From positions 2,046,001 through 2,110,000 of the forward strand of contig CM057064.1 of assembly GCA_029945375.1 (NCBI GenBank): DNA of 64,000 nt, read 5' to 3'. Below, piece after piece: positions 48,900-61,699 of this stretch. The notes beneath the pieces are model-generated. The model did no database searches. It saw only the letters and a list, made by a program, of their open reading frames with translations, and had not been told where the DNA came from. The DNA comes from Agaricus subrufescens. Lineage: Eukaryota; Basidiomycota; Agaricomycetes; Agaricales; Agaricaceae. Within the stretch, counting starts at the first letter, position 1. Each line of letters starts with the position of its first letter. The position numbers were made by a program, and so were the translations under genes.

Positions 48900-51800
48900 T
48901 CAATTTTTCCCTGACCTGGTGCTATTTTCGCCAACAAACTGATCAAACCAACGAAATATCTCATCGTGCCAAGCAATACTACAGCAGAATCAGCATTTCA
49001 AAACCTCCACTACATGTAGGAAAAGAAAGGCGTACTTATTTTCAGGTTTCAGAACCCAGTGGTTCTCGTCAGGAAAGACGACTAATCGACTAGGAATTCC
49101 AAGTCTAATAAGGAACAGGCAATACGTCAAATAATCTCATCGTTTTTTGAAAGAAGGCTTGAAGACATACTGCTGTAAAGCATGAAAAGCGGTAATACCC
49201 TCCGTCTCAGGAACCCTGTAGTCCTTACTCGAGTGAATTATAAGCTCTGGAGTCGACCATTTATGAACGAAGTTTGACGGGCTGAACCTAACAAGCGTAA
49301 AGGCTAGTTAACCTCTCACAAAGGCGAAGGATATCAAAAGCATACTTCTCCGCTAGTTTCTTATTTTTCTCGTCCCAAGGCCTAGTATACGTGCATCAGC
49401 CATCCTAAATGAAATTTAGGCAAAAGAAAAGTGTTCTTATTCACCTGCCACCCCATTCATAATTAAACTGCGAAATGAGAGGAAAACGATAACATTTACG
49501 CGGCATCTGAGTACGCAGGTTTGATAGAAAAGAAAATAATACGCACGAAAAAAAGTACATCAGTGGATAGTCCATTGTAACCTGTATCAAACGCTCCATC
49601 ATGGCACACGAGAGCCTTCATCCCGCGCCACAACAACGTTAGTAGCGTTCCCATGTCCAACCCTAACGAACTGTTACCTTAAAGTTAAATCCAAACTCCG
49701 GGTTAGATTGGATCCAACTGAAGTAAAGTAGAATGTTAGTTCAATAGTCTCAGGGCATCGGAGTAAGAATTCTAACTTGACAGCGTATCCGCCCCAGCTG
49801 GGACCAGCCGCTACAGCACGGTCAGCATCAATCTAGGTTATATCATGGTGTTAATGGATGGCTCTCAGACAGAAGCGCGTACCTCCGGGTATTGCCTTAG
49901 GGCATATTTCCATCCTTTGATAAGGTCTACAAAAGGTTTGCCTCCCCAATCCTCCGTAATCGCATCCGTTAACTCTTGACCGAAGCCTGTGCTACCAGTC
50001 GGATTGATACAAATAACGAAATATCCTTGTCCCGCAAAAACTAGAAAAAGAAACAACGATAAGTTCTTTCCTGAGGTGACTTAATTGAAGAGATACATGT
50101 ACCATTTGGGTTCCATCTCGTGGACCATTCATCTTGCCAAGCACTCTGGGGTCCACCATGGATTAACAAGACGACGGGCCATTTCTTTTTATCACCCTCT
50201 TTCCATCCTCGGGGCTTAAATACCCACCCATGAATCCTCTTGTCGTTTGCCCCAGAGAAGTAAAACTCTTCTCCAGGATGTAACCATTTGCCTCTCAAAC
50301 CAGCCTCTGTGAAGCTCGATAGTTTTGATATATCCCCTTTCAAGCTCTTTGCCACTCCTTCAGAAGGTAGAATGAGATCAGAAAGGTATCGGGGGAGATG
50401 TTGAATTAGGTAGACATCATTAGGAGATGTGAGGGAGGAGGAAGAGAAGAGAAGACGCCCAGTATACATGGCGTGAATCCCAACGGCCGCACCGGTAGAG
50501 GTCAGTTGTGTCGGCTTGGTATATATTTCATCCAGAATAGGGTCAGTCGTAGAGTACGGAGGAGTCAGAGGGACGGGGAGGTAGTAAATCTTGGTCCTGG
50601 CATGGTCCCCCGCTGTGAAGTAAAGGAAGGTTCCCTCGGGATTAAACTAGCGAATTCTTCACAATGAGAAGCATTAAAAATGATGAATGCGTACTGCAAT
50701 AGATTGAGCTGAACGATCCCAGTGTTGACTCAGAGTGTAGCGAACATCAGCTTTCAGGTCATAAATGATGATCTTGACCCTGCCGCTCTCTCTACCGTCT
50801 TCATCGATCTCTAACCAGGCAACTTTATCACCTTGGTGATTGAAGATAGGACTCTGAGTCGAGCCTTGTTTCCCTGAAGTGAGCTCGCGGGGTTTGTTTG
50901 TGCCACGAATATCGACGATATAAATCTAACAAGGTCAAAGTCAGCATTGGCACACACTGTACGCGTTTCCTCGAAAGTCAGACGTACGTTCTGTCTAGTG
51001 TGCCATCCTTCAGGAAGCGCGGGGTCCTTAGCGGTATATACTATATGGGTCGCCGAAACATCGAAATTCTCGGATGGTCCGACAGGGGTATGCTGTATAG
51101 GTATGCGCTGTACTCGAAGAGTATCATAAGATCACTGGGACATGACAGGATGTCTCACATACATGGGAGGCTTTTTTCTGCGGACTGAAAAACTTTCCGC
51201 CCATGTGCCAGTCGCGATCCGGGTCCATATAAAGCGAAACGCTAAATAAGGCGGGTTTCTTGGGACCAATCCAGAAATCCCAAAGCCTGACATAAGTAGA
51301 ATCGTACACCATTGCAGATGTCTTGCGTGAAGACCAGATTCTATCCCTCTCCTTTACGCTGTGGAGATCAAAGTCATCGTAGACATTGTCCACAAAAACC
51401 AAATGCTTTGAATGGGGATTATACTTGAAGTTAGATGCAGTCCTAGTTGGGAATGTTCCAATGAGAGTGCCTTGAGATGATATTGTGAGAGGTCCATGAT
51501 CGGCCGTAGCGGTATTATAAGAACCGCTGACTTCTAGGGCATAGAGCTCAAGTTTGTCGTCCTCTCCCTCAACGACGTGCGCTAGTGTAGTACCGGTAAG
51601 CCAGAAGGCTTCACCGCCTTTCGGGAGCTACAAGTACGTGTCAAAGACGTACTCAATCAGAAACAGGCAAAGATATACCGAAATCTCCATGGGTGAAAAG
51701 GAGGATTCGACGGGAAGGACGACAAGAGTCTGATTAAACCTAGACGGGACGGTTGTACATCATGATCGGGATTTTCAGAAATCGACGAGACGCGTACTTT

Positions 51801-52047
51801 TCTAGTTCGAAATCATATTTGGAGATGGTTACGAAAGCAAGGTCACCTGCAACGTTGGGAACGGCAGCGGAAGGGCGCTCAAGGCCAGCCTGAGATGGTA
51901 TGAGGGATGGGGGGTACCGGTACGCGCACGTGTACTGACGAGATCTGCTGGGCTGAACGCGTCTGAACCACTGTTCAACTTATGATTTGAAAGACTAGAA
52001 AATGGTAACTGCGCTGCGAGGCCCAATAGGGGTAACGGGCCGCGCAT
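48900..52047 (-). CDS. Prolyl-oligopeptidase-family serine peptidase (S9, DPP5-like), copy 2
   Basis: Inverted paralogue of the peptidase at 38,034-41,080 with matching exon structure. Start [20 protein letters not shown], hydrophobic leader. [20 protein letters not shown] is identical to copy 1. Then [55 protein letters not shown], nucleophile [21 protein letters not shown] [15 protein letters not shown] and [13 protein letters not shown]. The C terminus is shorter and diverged, ending [12 protein letters not shown] (stop 48,900-48,902). The catalytic triad is intact and the splice sites I checked keep frame, so it looks functional. Protein divergence from copy 1 is clear, so this is not a very recent duplication. 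Confidence 0.85.
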
Positions 52048-52919
52048 CGCTTTCAGCTAAGAACGATCTGTAGCGTCAACCGAAAAGAGAGTTCCTTGTG
52101 AGGCAAAATACTCGAAGGCCGGGGATGCAAGTACAATATTGGTTGGTACTTATATCTCATCACGGAGACAAAAGGACGAGTCAAAATTATGACAGGGTTT
52201 CAGGACTACGGACTACGGACTACGGACAAGGTCATGTGTAAGTTCGCTGTAAAAGTAGCCCCTTTCGCTCACCTTAACCCCTTCCTAACCGAATCCGATC
52301 CCACAGCTTGAATTCAAGCGTCATCGCAACGCATATTTTTGCATCTCTCATTGTTAGGCAAGGCAGCCAGAAAGAAAGTAGCCTTTTCATTCGTTTCGTA
52401 GAGGTATATCACTTCTAGCATTTCGGGCTATACCTTCAAGCATTTCCTTATCTTGTGACGCACGGGCGGCTCCACCTGCTCAAGAATTCCCATCAAGGCC
52501 CTGCTTGGCACATTGATCTGTTCGATATAGCTCAACAGCTATTCATTTCTGATCATCTATTCAGATGCCCGGTTCAAATAAGCTGCCGAAGGGTAGCATG
52601 AAAAGTCTACACTCACACCATACTGTAGTAAACGCAGGCCAATTGCTAGACATCGCGAGCACGGACAAGAGGCCAGTTCAGCTATACCAAGGGTTTTCGA
52701 GGACCTCTGTCGCGTTAGCTATTCATTCCTTCTGTAACCCTAACCCCTCCCTGGGTGTTAGAAGATCAAGGGTGATGCAACTTTCCCAGTTGTAGTCGTA
52801 CTCTCATAGCTGTGTGACCACACAGCGTTGGCATGCCTCTCTCGGGTTATTATACACAACCTTTGATAGTATTACAAGAGTGAGAACACAGATACTGATG
52901 ATGATATTACAAAGTTGAT
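52048..52919. other. Intergenic region with a short tandem repeat
   Basis: 870 bp between the S9 copy 2 start and the UFD2 stop. It includes a 7-bp tandem repeat, ggactac about 3.5 times, near 52,203-52,227. No gene is supportable; a 76-codon frame at 52,565 has no family signal. Confidence 0.45.
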
Positions 52920-55900
52920 TCAAACCGAAGTGTCCATAGCCTGCATCTTCGCCGCTGTTCTCTTGTCATGCCGCTCAATAAGGAATGCGTCAATCTTGGC
53001 CTTCAGATCAGGCACTAGGAAAAGGTTTAATCATATGATTTCCAAGTATAATGTGAGGAGTAAAAAAACGAACTTGGGACAACCTCCTCGATAGACAAGG
53101 GAGAACGGTTAAACGGATCTTTAGTATCAGAGAGTAAATGTGATTTGATCGTTGCCCGATCCACAATAGTGTTGGAAGATGGTAGCCTGACAGGATCGCG
53201 CATGAGAGTGAACATGAGAGGATCTGCAAGATAGTCGCAGTGAGACCACAACGCAGCGCCCGGAGATACAACAGTGACGTACCCAGGAACTCATCAGGAA
53301 TATCCCCCACGTCCTCCTCTGCCTCCATGTTAGCCTTAGCCTCTTCTGCTTTTATAATGAGTAGTCTGAATGGTGCTATGTCCGTTTCCGTCTTGATATT
53401 TCTCCCAGTAACAATCTTCGCAGCCCGCTCGAATAACTCCCTACTATAACTTCGACCATCATTGGCTACGGCCCGAATGAACTCTTCCTGGGTGCTCAAA
53501 TTTACGAAGATGTCGATGATGTCTCTCAACAGATTCCTCGGTTCCCATCCCAGCTTCTCCGGGTTCTTGACCTTGAGTTCTTGACATTTGGGCCCCGCCA
53601 AGGCACTCAAGTTGTAATCCAGCATAGCAGCAAGTCGATCAACCACTTCAGGCATCATAAAAGGCGCTTTGGTCTCCGCAGTGAACAATTTCAAGAGATC
53701 CACTGTTGTTGCTCCTAGCCTTGCGTACATAGAAGCTTGTCTTTCCAGACCTCGTAACGTGCCTTCCCGTTCCTCCCGTTGTCGAGTCGGCTGCAAAGCC
53801 CATGCAGTTGAGTCCTGCATCTCGGTTTGGATGGTATGGATTTGAGTAATGTCGTTCAGTGACTCATCAAGGAGATACGTGACATCATTCATCATGAGGT
53901 TGACGAAGCGAACAAACTTGTCGACGTTACTTAAGACATACCAAGTCAGCTTGGTATTACTCGACGAAGAGACAACCTACTCAGCCTCTCGTATTACAGC
54001 CGCGCGGTGGTCTGGGTTGCTCCAGACCGTTTTGAGAACATGGGCAATGCTACGGCGAGCATCTTGATCTGGAGTGTCAGAGACCGAGTTCATAAGGGTA
54101 CACGATCATCTCACTGAATTTGTCATAGAACTGAGAACTGGCCCCAGTTTGTTCCACCTCTGAAGATACAATCAATATCTCTCTTTCAATCGCAGCAGCA
54201 GGAGTACATACCGATATAAAAGTGTGTCAGAGCAGGTATAAGATGTGTCAATGCCAGCTTGTCTGAATTCAACAGGTTACCGAGTAGGCCGTTGCGTTCC
54301 CGGCCATAACTCCATGTACCAAAGAACAAGATCTAAAGCAACGAATCAGATGATCAAAAAGGTAAGACAATGGATAAAAGCTACATCGTTGATCTTTGAC
54401 TTGAGGAAAGGGTTCTTGATGTACCACGTCGATGTTAGGAAGGTCAGAACGAAGACTAATAGTTCCGTTCTGCCAGCCATTTCCCATTTCTCAGGGGTAT
54501 ACCTGCAAAAATCAGCTTTCAGAAGTGCATTAAGACACGAAGAGCTTACTGGAGCGAGAAAAGCATGAAATCCGCGACATCCTCGATGATATATTCAGGA
54601 AGAATTCGGAATGCCATAGGTACCTCTTTCGGCAACGGTAATCTGCGAAATCATGTGAGTTGAATAGGCGCAAGTGTTACGGGGAGGTAAGCCTCAACTG
54701 GATGATTGTCTTGGGATGAGATCTTTTTGGGTCCACTTGGTTGACTAGCCATGTTGATAAAAAGGTGGTGAAGTTGATTGAGGCAAATATGAACTCGGGA
54801 TCCAAAAGTCCCGCATGGAAAGCATACATATGCGATCGCAACTTATCTAGCTCCAGCTACGGGACGCGTCAACATGATTCATCTGAGCCTTGAACCTTGA
54901 TAGACATACCTTTCTCATGTTGATCGCTGTTTCCATGCGGGCTTGCTGGGGTGTCTAGAAGCGAATTGGATGAGTAGCAGTGGGATTAAAGGAGAAAACG
55001 CCGTACCCCAACCCACGATCTATTCTGGGTGACAGAGTCAAGTAACCTCTGGGAGTCATCAACATGCCTGGTCAACTCTTTCAGAGTATTGATGGATTTG
55101 AGATAGCCATAATGGCTCATGGCGATACAAAGGTAGAATATGTTTGAGATAAAGTTTGGCGCAGGTGCTGTCCAATAGGTGTAAATGAATTGAGTCAAAC
55201 AACAACGCAATATCTCTACCTTGAGGGCTCTTATTTGCTTCGGCCCATTGGGAAGCTTCCTCGCTGGTGGCTTTGATTCTCGTTTCCTCACTTAGATCGA
55301 TTCGAGAACTATGGATATAGAAGAGAGGATCGACTTTATCCATCTGAGATACCGAACCATCAACATCAACCTCTACATAGAGAAAAGGAAGACTGACCTT
55401 CGAATACGTGGCATCAATGAAGGGGCTGGAGAAGTTGTACAGCACGCTTTGAAGATTAAACATGAAACTGTCGGAAGCAACCGTCGCTGGATCGACCTAA
55501 ATTATGATAAACTGTTAGGCGACCCCAAGATAGAGTTAACGACTCACATGAGTTCCAGCACGTCTGTTATTCAGAAATATAACTCGAGCAAAATATTCCA
55601 AAACCGCCTCGCGAGCTTCTGGCGACGATCTGACGAGGCCATTGAAAATATGGAACAAAGAGGACTGGAAAAGATTAAGACAATAAAGCATATTCTGTGA
55701 ACGTCATTCGTACCTGTAAACTTTTCAGGGTACCCCTCAGACTCGCAAATGAAGATTCTACGTCGCGACGCGGCCTTTTGTCTGACTCGGTGAAATATGT
55801 CTTCGCAATAGCCGGCTATTAAGGCTGATGAGTTGATGGAAAGACACTAAAAAAACGTTTGTCGCACCCATTCTTGTCCAAATATGCCCAACCGACATAG

Positions 55901-57345
55901 TGGTCCCATCAGCGACAGGGTTTCGATTGTGGGACCAGTTGCTTGTGGAGGATTGAATGCCGGCATGCAAGCGATCATGCTGGCAACACTTTTGATAGAG
56001 ACCAACAATTCCATCCCGCTCACAACCCCGCGCCATCCTGCATCACCCCCTGCCAGCCCCTCAGGACGGGCTAAACACTCATGGAATAAAAGCCCTTCTA
56101 CAACAGGCCCTAGTACACTTTCAAGCTCATCATCTTGGAACCTTCGCGCGAGCTCTTGAATGAATTGCTCGATATTTGAGGCATCAAGAGCGTTTGGGTC
56201 AGTTATTGGCCCAGAAAGTAATGGCGCTGAAAGGGCGGAAAGAGAAAGTAGTGGAGCCACAAGCTCGGGAGCGCCAACAGGTCGTCTAAGTTGAAGTGAA
56301 TAACAATAACGCTACGCTGACGATATGCTTACCCTTCGGGTTGAGGAAACATATCAGGTTCCTGGATAGTCAATCCTGCGTAGCTAATAAGAAGTTCGCG
56401 CAGTTTTTCGAGCTTCCCTAGCGCTAACTGAGTCTCTGGCGGTGGATATTTCTGGAACGCTAAGTTCAATATTTGTAGATGTGCGGTGAGCAGGCAACTG
56501 ACCTTTTTTATGAGCGCAGATCGTGCGGAATGCAGCCTTTTCCAACTGCCCACAAGATATTCAATGATAGTGATTGGTGGAAGAGACACTAGCACGGGTA
56601 GATACTCAAGGTCATCTCTAGAAAGAACTGTTAAGCATGAAAACATTAATGAAGTGTTCTTTTGCAACTTACGTCATTGACTGGGGATTCAGCTCTAAAC
56701 GCGAGATAAGGAGGCGGTCAATCATGTCAGTATTCAGCCGATCTGTAGCTACAGTCCAATTTAAATGTAGTCCAATCGCGAAAGAATAAACCTCACGTAT
56801 TTGCTCCGAAATTAATTCTTCCTGAAGGCCTTTGAGCCACACGACTTCGTGTCCACTAGCCTCCGCCACATCTTTCTACAAGGCAATATATGATACGATG
56901 GAAGCTCTTCCACATGAATAAGGCCACTCACGCTGAGCGTTATTTTCAGGATGTCCTGTATAGTCTGATTCTCCCAAGCAGGGGCATCAAATTTCTGTAG
57001 AGTTTTGTGTTTTACGATAGGCGGAACGATGGTTGATCCTGACGCCTGCTTTTGTCCCTCACCAGTCAGTTTCTTTATCGTTGGGGCAGTGGTTGGGACA
57101 CTGGTAGGTGTTGGCTTGGGTGTTGGCGTCGGCGTCGGCGTCTTCCTAGGGCTCGGGGCAATAGGCTCAGCCCGGATCGAGGGTTCAGAGGGGGGTGTTA
57201 ATGATTGCGATGCCTGTAGCTTCGCAAGGCGCTTTCCCCTAATCTAGATTGCGGGTTGAGCAAGAAGAGCAGCCGCGTGAGATTGAGTGCTTACGCGGTC
57301 GGCATCGTCCTGAGGAGTAGGGGCTGCTGATTCGCGGTCGGCCAT
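52920..57345 (-). CDS. UFD2: Ubiquitin conjugation factor E4 (Ufd2)
   Basis: U-box E4 ligase that extends ubiquitin chains with Cdc48 in the proteasome pathway. A large gene of many exons. N terminus [17 protein letters not shown] (start 57,343-57,345), then a Pro/Thr-rich stretch and [20 protein letters not shown], the typical entry to the Ufd2 core. The core (Ufd2P_core) includes [18 protein letters not shown] pieces, [32 protein letters not shown] [20 protein letters not shown] and [20 protein letters not shown]. The C-terminal U-box is [40 protein letters not shown] and [10 protein letters not shown], ending KMQAMDTSV. The U-box at the extreme C terminus is diagnostic. Inner exon borders are not all resolved. 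Confidence 0.93.
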
Positions 57346-57445
57346 GGAGGGTTCGCAGGTTAAAGAGGAAGGAAAGTTTCGACCCGAACCTCGTTAACGG
57401 AATTCGGGTTCTGCACGTGACCACTCCTCTTTCTCTCTACCCGAG
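57346..57445. promoter_or_regulatory. 100-bp divergent promoter (UFD2 / bL35m) with CACGTG
   Basis: The two start codons are 100 bp apart. A CACGTGAC E-box lies at 57,414-57,421, 27 bp before the bL35m ATG. Bidirectional use is inferred from geometry. Confidence 0.55.
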
Positions 57446-57789
57446 ATGTTGTTCGGCCGGGTTGTCTCTCTGGGTCTGCGCACTGCACTCGGTGGCCGCC
57501 TCTTTTCCACCACCCCCGTCGTTGAGGGAGGATACAAAATCAAGTCTCACTCGGGAGCGAAGAAGAGGTGGAAGTCTCTTGCCTCGGGCAACGCGTTCAA
57601 GCGGGTATGTATGAGTTTTCCACAGACTCCTTGCACACTTGACGCGCCACTATCCAGGACAAAGCTTATCACTCTCACTTGGCCGTTTCAAAATCTCCGG
57701 CTCGCAAGAACCGTTTGTCAAAGACAACTTATTCAACCCCTACGCAGACAGTCAAACTGAAGAAACTATTGCCCTACGGTTCTAACTAG
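57446..57789 (+). CDS. Mitochondrial ribosomal protein bL35m
   Basis: Small protein of the mitochondrial large ribosomal subunit, two exons. MLFGRVVSLGLRTALGGRLF is an Arg-rich mitochondrial presequence. It is followed by the bL35 signature YKIKSHSGAKKRWKSLASGN and AFKR. After an intron of about 47 nt comes DKAYHSHLAVSKSPARKNRL then SKTTYSTPTQTVKLKKLLPY (stop 57,787-57,789). The K-x-K-S-H-x-G-A-K-K-R-x-K motif is characteristic. A dinucleotide AT repeat lies just after the stop. Confidence 0.9.
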
Positions 57790-58044
57790 AGTATATATAT
57801 ATATATACATATTCAAGTGAGTATATCTACCTTACTACCTCAAGCTTATTGACTACAACTCAATCTCAGATTATTTAATGCTATACATAAAGCACGTCGC
57901 TCGCGAATGAATCCTCCTGTGCTTACATTCGCCCCATTCGTCCCTTGAAAAATCCGCGAATATCCTTTTGCTTTGGATCATAAGCGGAACTGCCAATCCC
58001 ACCATGTTGACGCTTCTGTTAACTCTGTCAATCCCGTTCTTTTC

Positions 58045-59037
58045 TTAGAAGAAATAGAAACAAACTAGAGAGAGGAGATGATCCCAATTATTGATATGAA
58101 GCACTTCAACATGAAACCTGCAGGTATCAGTGCTGGCATTGGCTTCAGAATATATATTTCTCTTCTGTCGTGGTGTTGGTATACTGGTGCATAGAGGACA
58201 GTTGGAACTTACAACCGTCACTTTTGTCCATCCGGTATTCTTCATTCCACGGAAATCCCGAGCTTGAACTGTCGCCCTCAAGCTAGTATCCTTCTTCACC
58301 AGTGCCGCTATAAGTTCACTCAAGAACGTGCCATGGCTCACGACTGCCACACAAGCTTCTTCATGACTCTCCTGCATGTATGGCGTCAAAATTTCATCAA
58401 TCACTTTTTCCGCCCTTTCCGCTAGATCATCAAGGCTTTCACCATCCGGAAATCGTTCCGATCTCCCATGTAGAACTGGGTATGCACCTTTTTCAAAGTG
58501 GTCTTCTAACGTTAGCGTAGGATTCCGTGCGCTATCCCACCTTTTCCCCTCCGCGGAACCATAATGTTGCTCACGTAAGAGTATAGAAGAATCAAGTGGG
58601 GGTTTAAGAGTTTGTGCATCTTGTATTGCTTTAGCAGTCATGTACGCACGTTTGAGGTCCGAACAATGAATTGCTTTGAACTGTTGTATTGGCGAAAGTG
58701 CCGCGCCTAGCGCTTTTGCTTGCTTAAAAATCACTGAGTATAACGAGCCGAACTGGGCTATGCGTCAAACTCACATTCATGCCTGAACAAAACGCGCCTC
58801 TCAGAAGAACGTCACATATTCTGCTTGCAAATCGACTTACCATGGTTTGTCAAAGGTGAGTCTCTCCATCCTGCCCACAATGAACGCTGCAGTGATCTTT
58901 AAATTGACATCAAAATCATAGCCATGGCGACCTACCGTGTTGTCTGTCGATTCACCATGTCTGACCTGTGTACCATTCAATGATTTTGCCCTCGATAGTG
59001 TCAACCACATGCTACTCACAAAGAAAAATGTTACCAT
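58045..59037 (-). CDS. Histidine phosphatase / phosphoglycerate mutase-family protein
   Basis: Phosphohistidine-mechanism phosphatase, substrate unknown (fungal TIGAR/Det1-like family). Short exons: MVTFFF, VRHGESTDNT (catalytic RHG), RSLWAGWRDSPLTNHG, MN, then QAKALGAALSPIQQFKAIHC with SDLKRAYMTAKAI, LREQHYGSAEGKRW, GRSERFPDGESLDDLAERAE and the second catalytic His in VAVVSHGTFLSELIAALVK. The end is FRGMKNTGWTKVTV, a probable 48-nt intron, and a tail with RFHVEVLHINNWDHL. The RHG and SHG histidines, SDLxRA arginine and the acid Glu are present. The first exons are tiny, so without splicing the enzyme looks N-terminally truncated. Confidence 0.85.
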
Positions 59038-59773
59038 CCTCGGACGCAAGCCGACAATCACGCCTCTAGCTTGATGTCTCGGGTTCAAGCGACTGGCTTC
59101 TACGTCAAGTTGAAAGTTGGCTCCTGTCAGGCTCCTGTGCGGATGCATGAATTAGCCCCCGTGGGAATGTTTGAGATGCGCGCATATTGGCGCATCAAAC
59201 AGTCGGGAGCGTCGGCATTTCCTGGTCAGAAATTACCTTCTCCGCCATTTCACAGGGAAAACAATCACAAATCAAATTCCTTGTCCCCTCCTCAGCTTCG
59301 CAAATCCTCTTGAAGCCCACAGCGGTGGCGGCCGGGACATCCACATATCACCTCTAAAAGAGGCAATACAACTTGTCAGGCAGGCGAAGATAATCCCCTA
59401 TCATCCAGTCCTTGTTCGTTCGAGATGCCCTCTTGTGATAGCTTATGATATCAAGCGGAATGAAAAATTCTTGAGAACCAAGAACTGTTTCAGGTCAACG
59501 ATGTCGGGTCCAAACCTTGGCAACGCCAGGAGGCATTCATAACAAACATCTCACCTAGGCCAAGCACCCCGCAGGAGATCGGGTCTCTCATACAAAATCC
59601 CAAAAGTCGCAGTATCATACAGCGTTGGGATTCAAATCGGTCACGGGTGGTAAAATCCTGAAAAATCCCAGGTGAAGCCTTCGAACTATCCTAACATAGC
59701 ATTGTCGTGGAAAACAGCCGTCTCTGCTGCCTTCCACAAGTGAATACACTCTATCCGGCACTCACCTTCACCG
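59038..59773. other. Divergent intergenic region
   Basis: 735 bp between the phosphatase and esterase starts. Open frames here have no domain signal and no plausible splice partners. Nothing else seen. Confidence 0.4.
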
Positions 59774-61317
59774 ATGGGGCTACCATCTCTCCCGCTAGTG
59801 CTAATCAGCACGCTTACACTATTCGGCCATATTTCCACGGCCCGACAATTGTCTTGGGACGATATCAAATACGTTTATGCTTTTGGCGATTCATATTCAT
59901 TCGTACAAGGTACACAAGGCCATGCAAACTTTAGGTGCGTGCCCATCAACAACCCCTCTCCTCTCTTGATCCACGCATATTCCATTAATTACTGAAAGGC
60001 ATTGTCCGACTGCACAGTTTCATCGGCGACAAGTTAAACTTCGCTTTCACTCCACGAGAACTTCTTACTAACGAGATAATACCTCGTAACGTAAGTGTCT
60101 CCTCTGGTCCTGTTCTCGCAAAAAAAAAAAAAAGAATAAACCCCACCTTCAACCGAGTTAGACAAGCTCAGAAGGTTCCAACTGGGTGAGCTAGTCATCA
60201 TCGTCGTATCACATTCCGAAGCTCGAACACATTTCACAAAAGCTCGAGTTCCTCACCGGATGTTTTGAAGGCCGTCCCTTCAATTGCCCTAAACAACTTT
60301 GGGATTTCGCATATGCAGGCTCAGACATCGACGGAAATTTGTAAGTCAAGTTTTAGTTATGGGACGGACCACATCTCTAATCACAAAATAAATTTTCAGA
60401 CTTCCCCTGCATGATGCTTTTATCATCCCATTAGTCGACCAAGTCACTCAATGGGTAGAATTCGCATCAACAGTCATACCCCACCCTCAAAACGAGACTT
60501 TAACAAGCTGGTGGATTGGTATTAATGATACTGGTGATACCAACCATAATACATCCGTTAGTCATACCTTTTTCATCTACCCAAGGATAAAACTGAGCCA
60601 GACGGTACTTATACCCACAGATAACTGATTTCGCAGCCTTCTGGGAAACAGAAATGGAATCCTATTTTCAAGCGGTCGTAAGTCGAATTTTCTACCGACC
60701 TTCACACAATATAACTCTCAAAACATCTTATAGGATCTAGCATCTCGCAACGGTCTCAAAACTCATCTCTTCCTCAACGTCCCACCAGAAGAGAGGTCAC
60801 CAGGATCTCTAGGGAACCCAGGACTATTAAAAGATCACATCCAACTCTTCAACACTATTCTCGCCACTCATGTCAATCAGTTTATGGAAACTCATCAAGG
60901 TACAGTTCTCATTATCACCGAATCATATCCGCAGCTGAAGTTATCACTCTTTTTATATATATAATCGATCGATAAACAACAGATAACCTCATTATCACCT
61001 TCGATGCTCATACCTGGTTCAATCAAGTTCTAGACCATCCAGAAAGCTATGGTTTCCGCAACGTTACAGGGTAAATACCATAAATAACATCCACCAAACC
61101 CGACACCATACCCGACCTGACTCGAATATCTGACCCCCAAACCCTTTGCAGGTTCTGTACATGTGTTGACCCGAGTGGCTATTTTTGGTATAGTAAGTTC
61201 TAGTCACATTCCGCATGCCCAATATCCTCTCTCCAACCGCGGGCAGATAGCGGCCATCCGACCCAACGTGTTCACCAGCTCTTGGCCAAGGCCATACAAC
61301 ATCAATTAAGTACCTGA
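59774..61317 (+). CDS. Secreted GDSL/SGNH esterase (CE16-like)
   Basis: Extracellular acetyl-esterase-like enzyme, probably acting on plant cell-wall carbohydrates. MGLPSLPLVLISTLTLFGHI is a signal peptide. Then VYAFGDSYSFVQGTQGHANF (block I GDS nucleophile), a join to SFIGDKLNFAFTPRELLTN, TSSEGSNWLEFLTGCF, the oxyanion Gly in LWDFAYAGSDIDGN, block III WWIGINDTGDT (G-x-N-D), LFLNVPPEERSPG, FDAHTWFNQVL and the final exon ending WYNSGHPTQRVHQLLAKAIQ. The block V acid of the usual D-x-x-H is Asn here (NSGH). Eight or so short introns, one with a 14-A run. Join at NF-SFIG chosen over the nearer acceptor because it keeps the frame and the family motif. Confidence 0.87.
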
Positions 61318-61699
61318 TAAAGAATATATATATATATATACCCGGTCCAGCTCCTACTGACTAAATAAAATATCGCCTCGCAGTTTCTAGAAGATAAGGG
61401 TACGCAGCAGAGATAAGAATATACGCCAGCAGCAGAAGTTTGGAGAAAAACATCGGCTCCTCGTACAAAATATAAAAATATATATATCTTTTTCCTCAAT
61501 CCGCGACACAGGCGAGGGAGACGAGGTAGATTTTGATATGCGAAAAGTGCATGAAATTAAGCCTCCCAAAAGATTGAAGAAAAAAGAATTATAGCATAGA
61601 GAAAAGAGCCGAGGAAAAGAGCATAAATGGAAAGCAAGAGACGGTAACGAACGGGGGAGGGGTGGATATAAACGATGTACAGCAGGATCTAGAGCGGTA
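61318..61699. other. Convergent 3' region with AT microsatellite
   Basis: Between the convergent esterase and MSP protein genes. It holds an (AT)n tract near 61,326-61,340, a second AT-rich string near 61,470 and purine-rich sequence. No gene. Confidence 0.5.

Noticed and set aside
52735..52760. Telomere-like string (taaccctaacccctccc)
   Set aside because: Fewer than three imperfect units inside a gene-dense region; a similar string lies in an S9 intron near 40,270. No telomeric array.
59310..59340. Cloning-vector-like string (cagcggtggcggccggg)
   Set aside because: Only a short partial resemblance to a polylinker, with mismatches and no adjoining vector sequence.
61326..61340. (AT)n tract as a functional element; likewise near 57,797
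   Set aside because: Ordinary dinucleotide microsatellites in 3' flanks.
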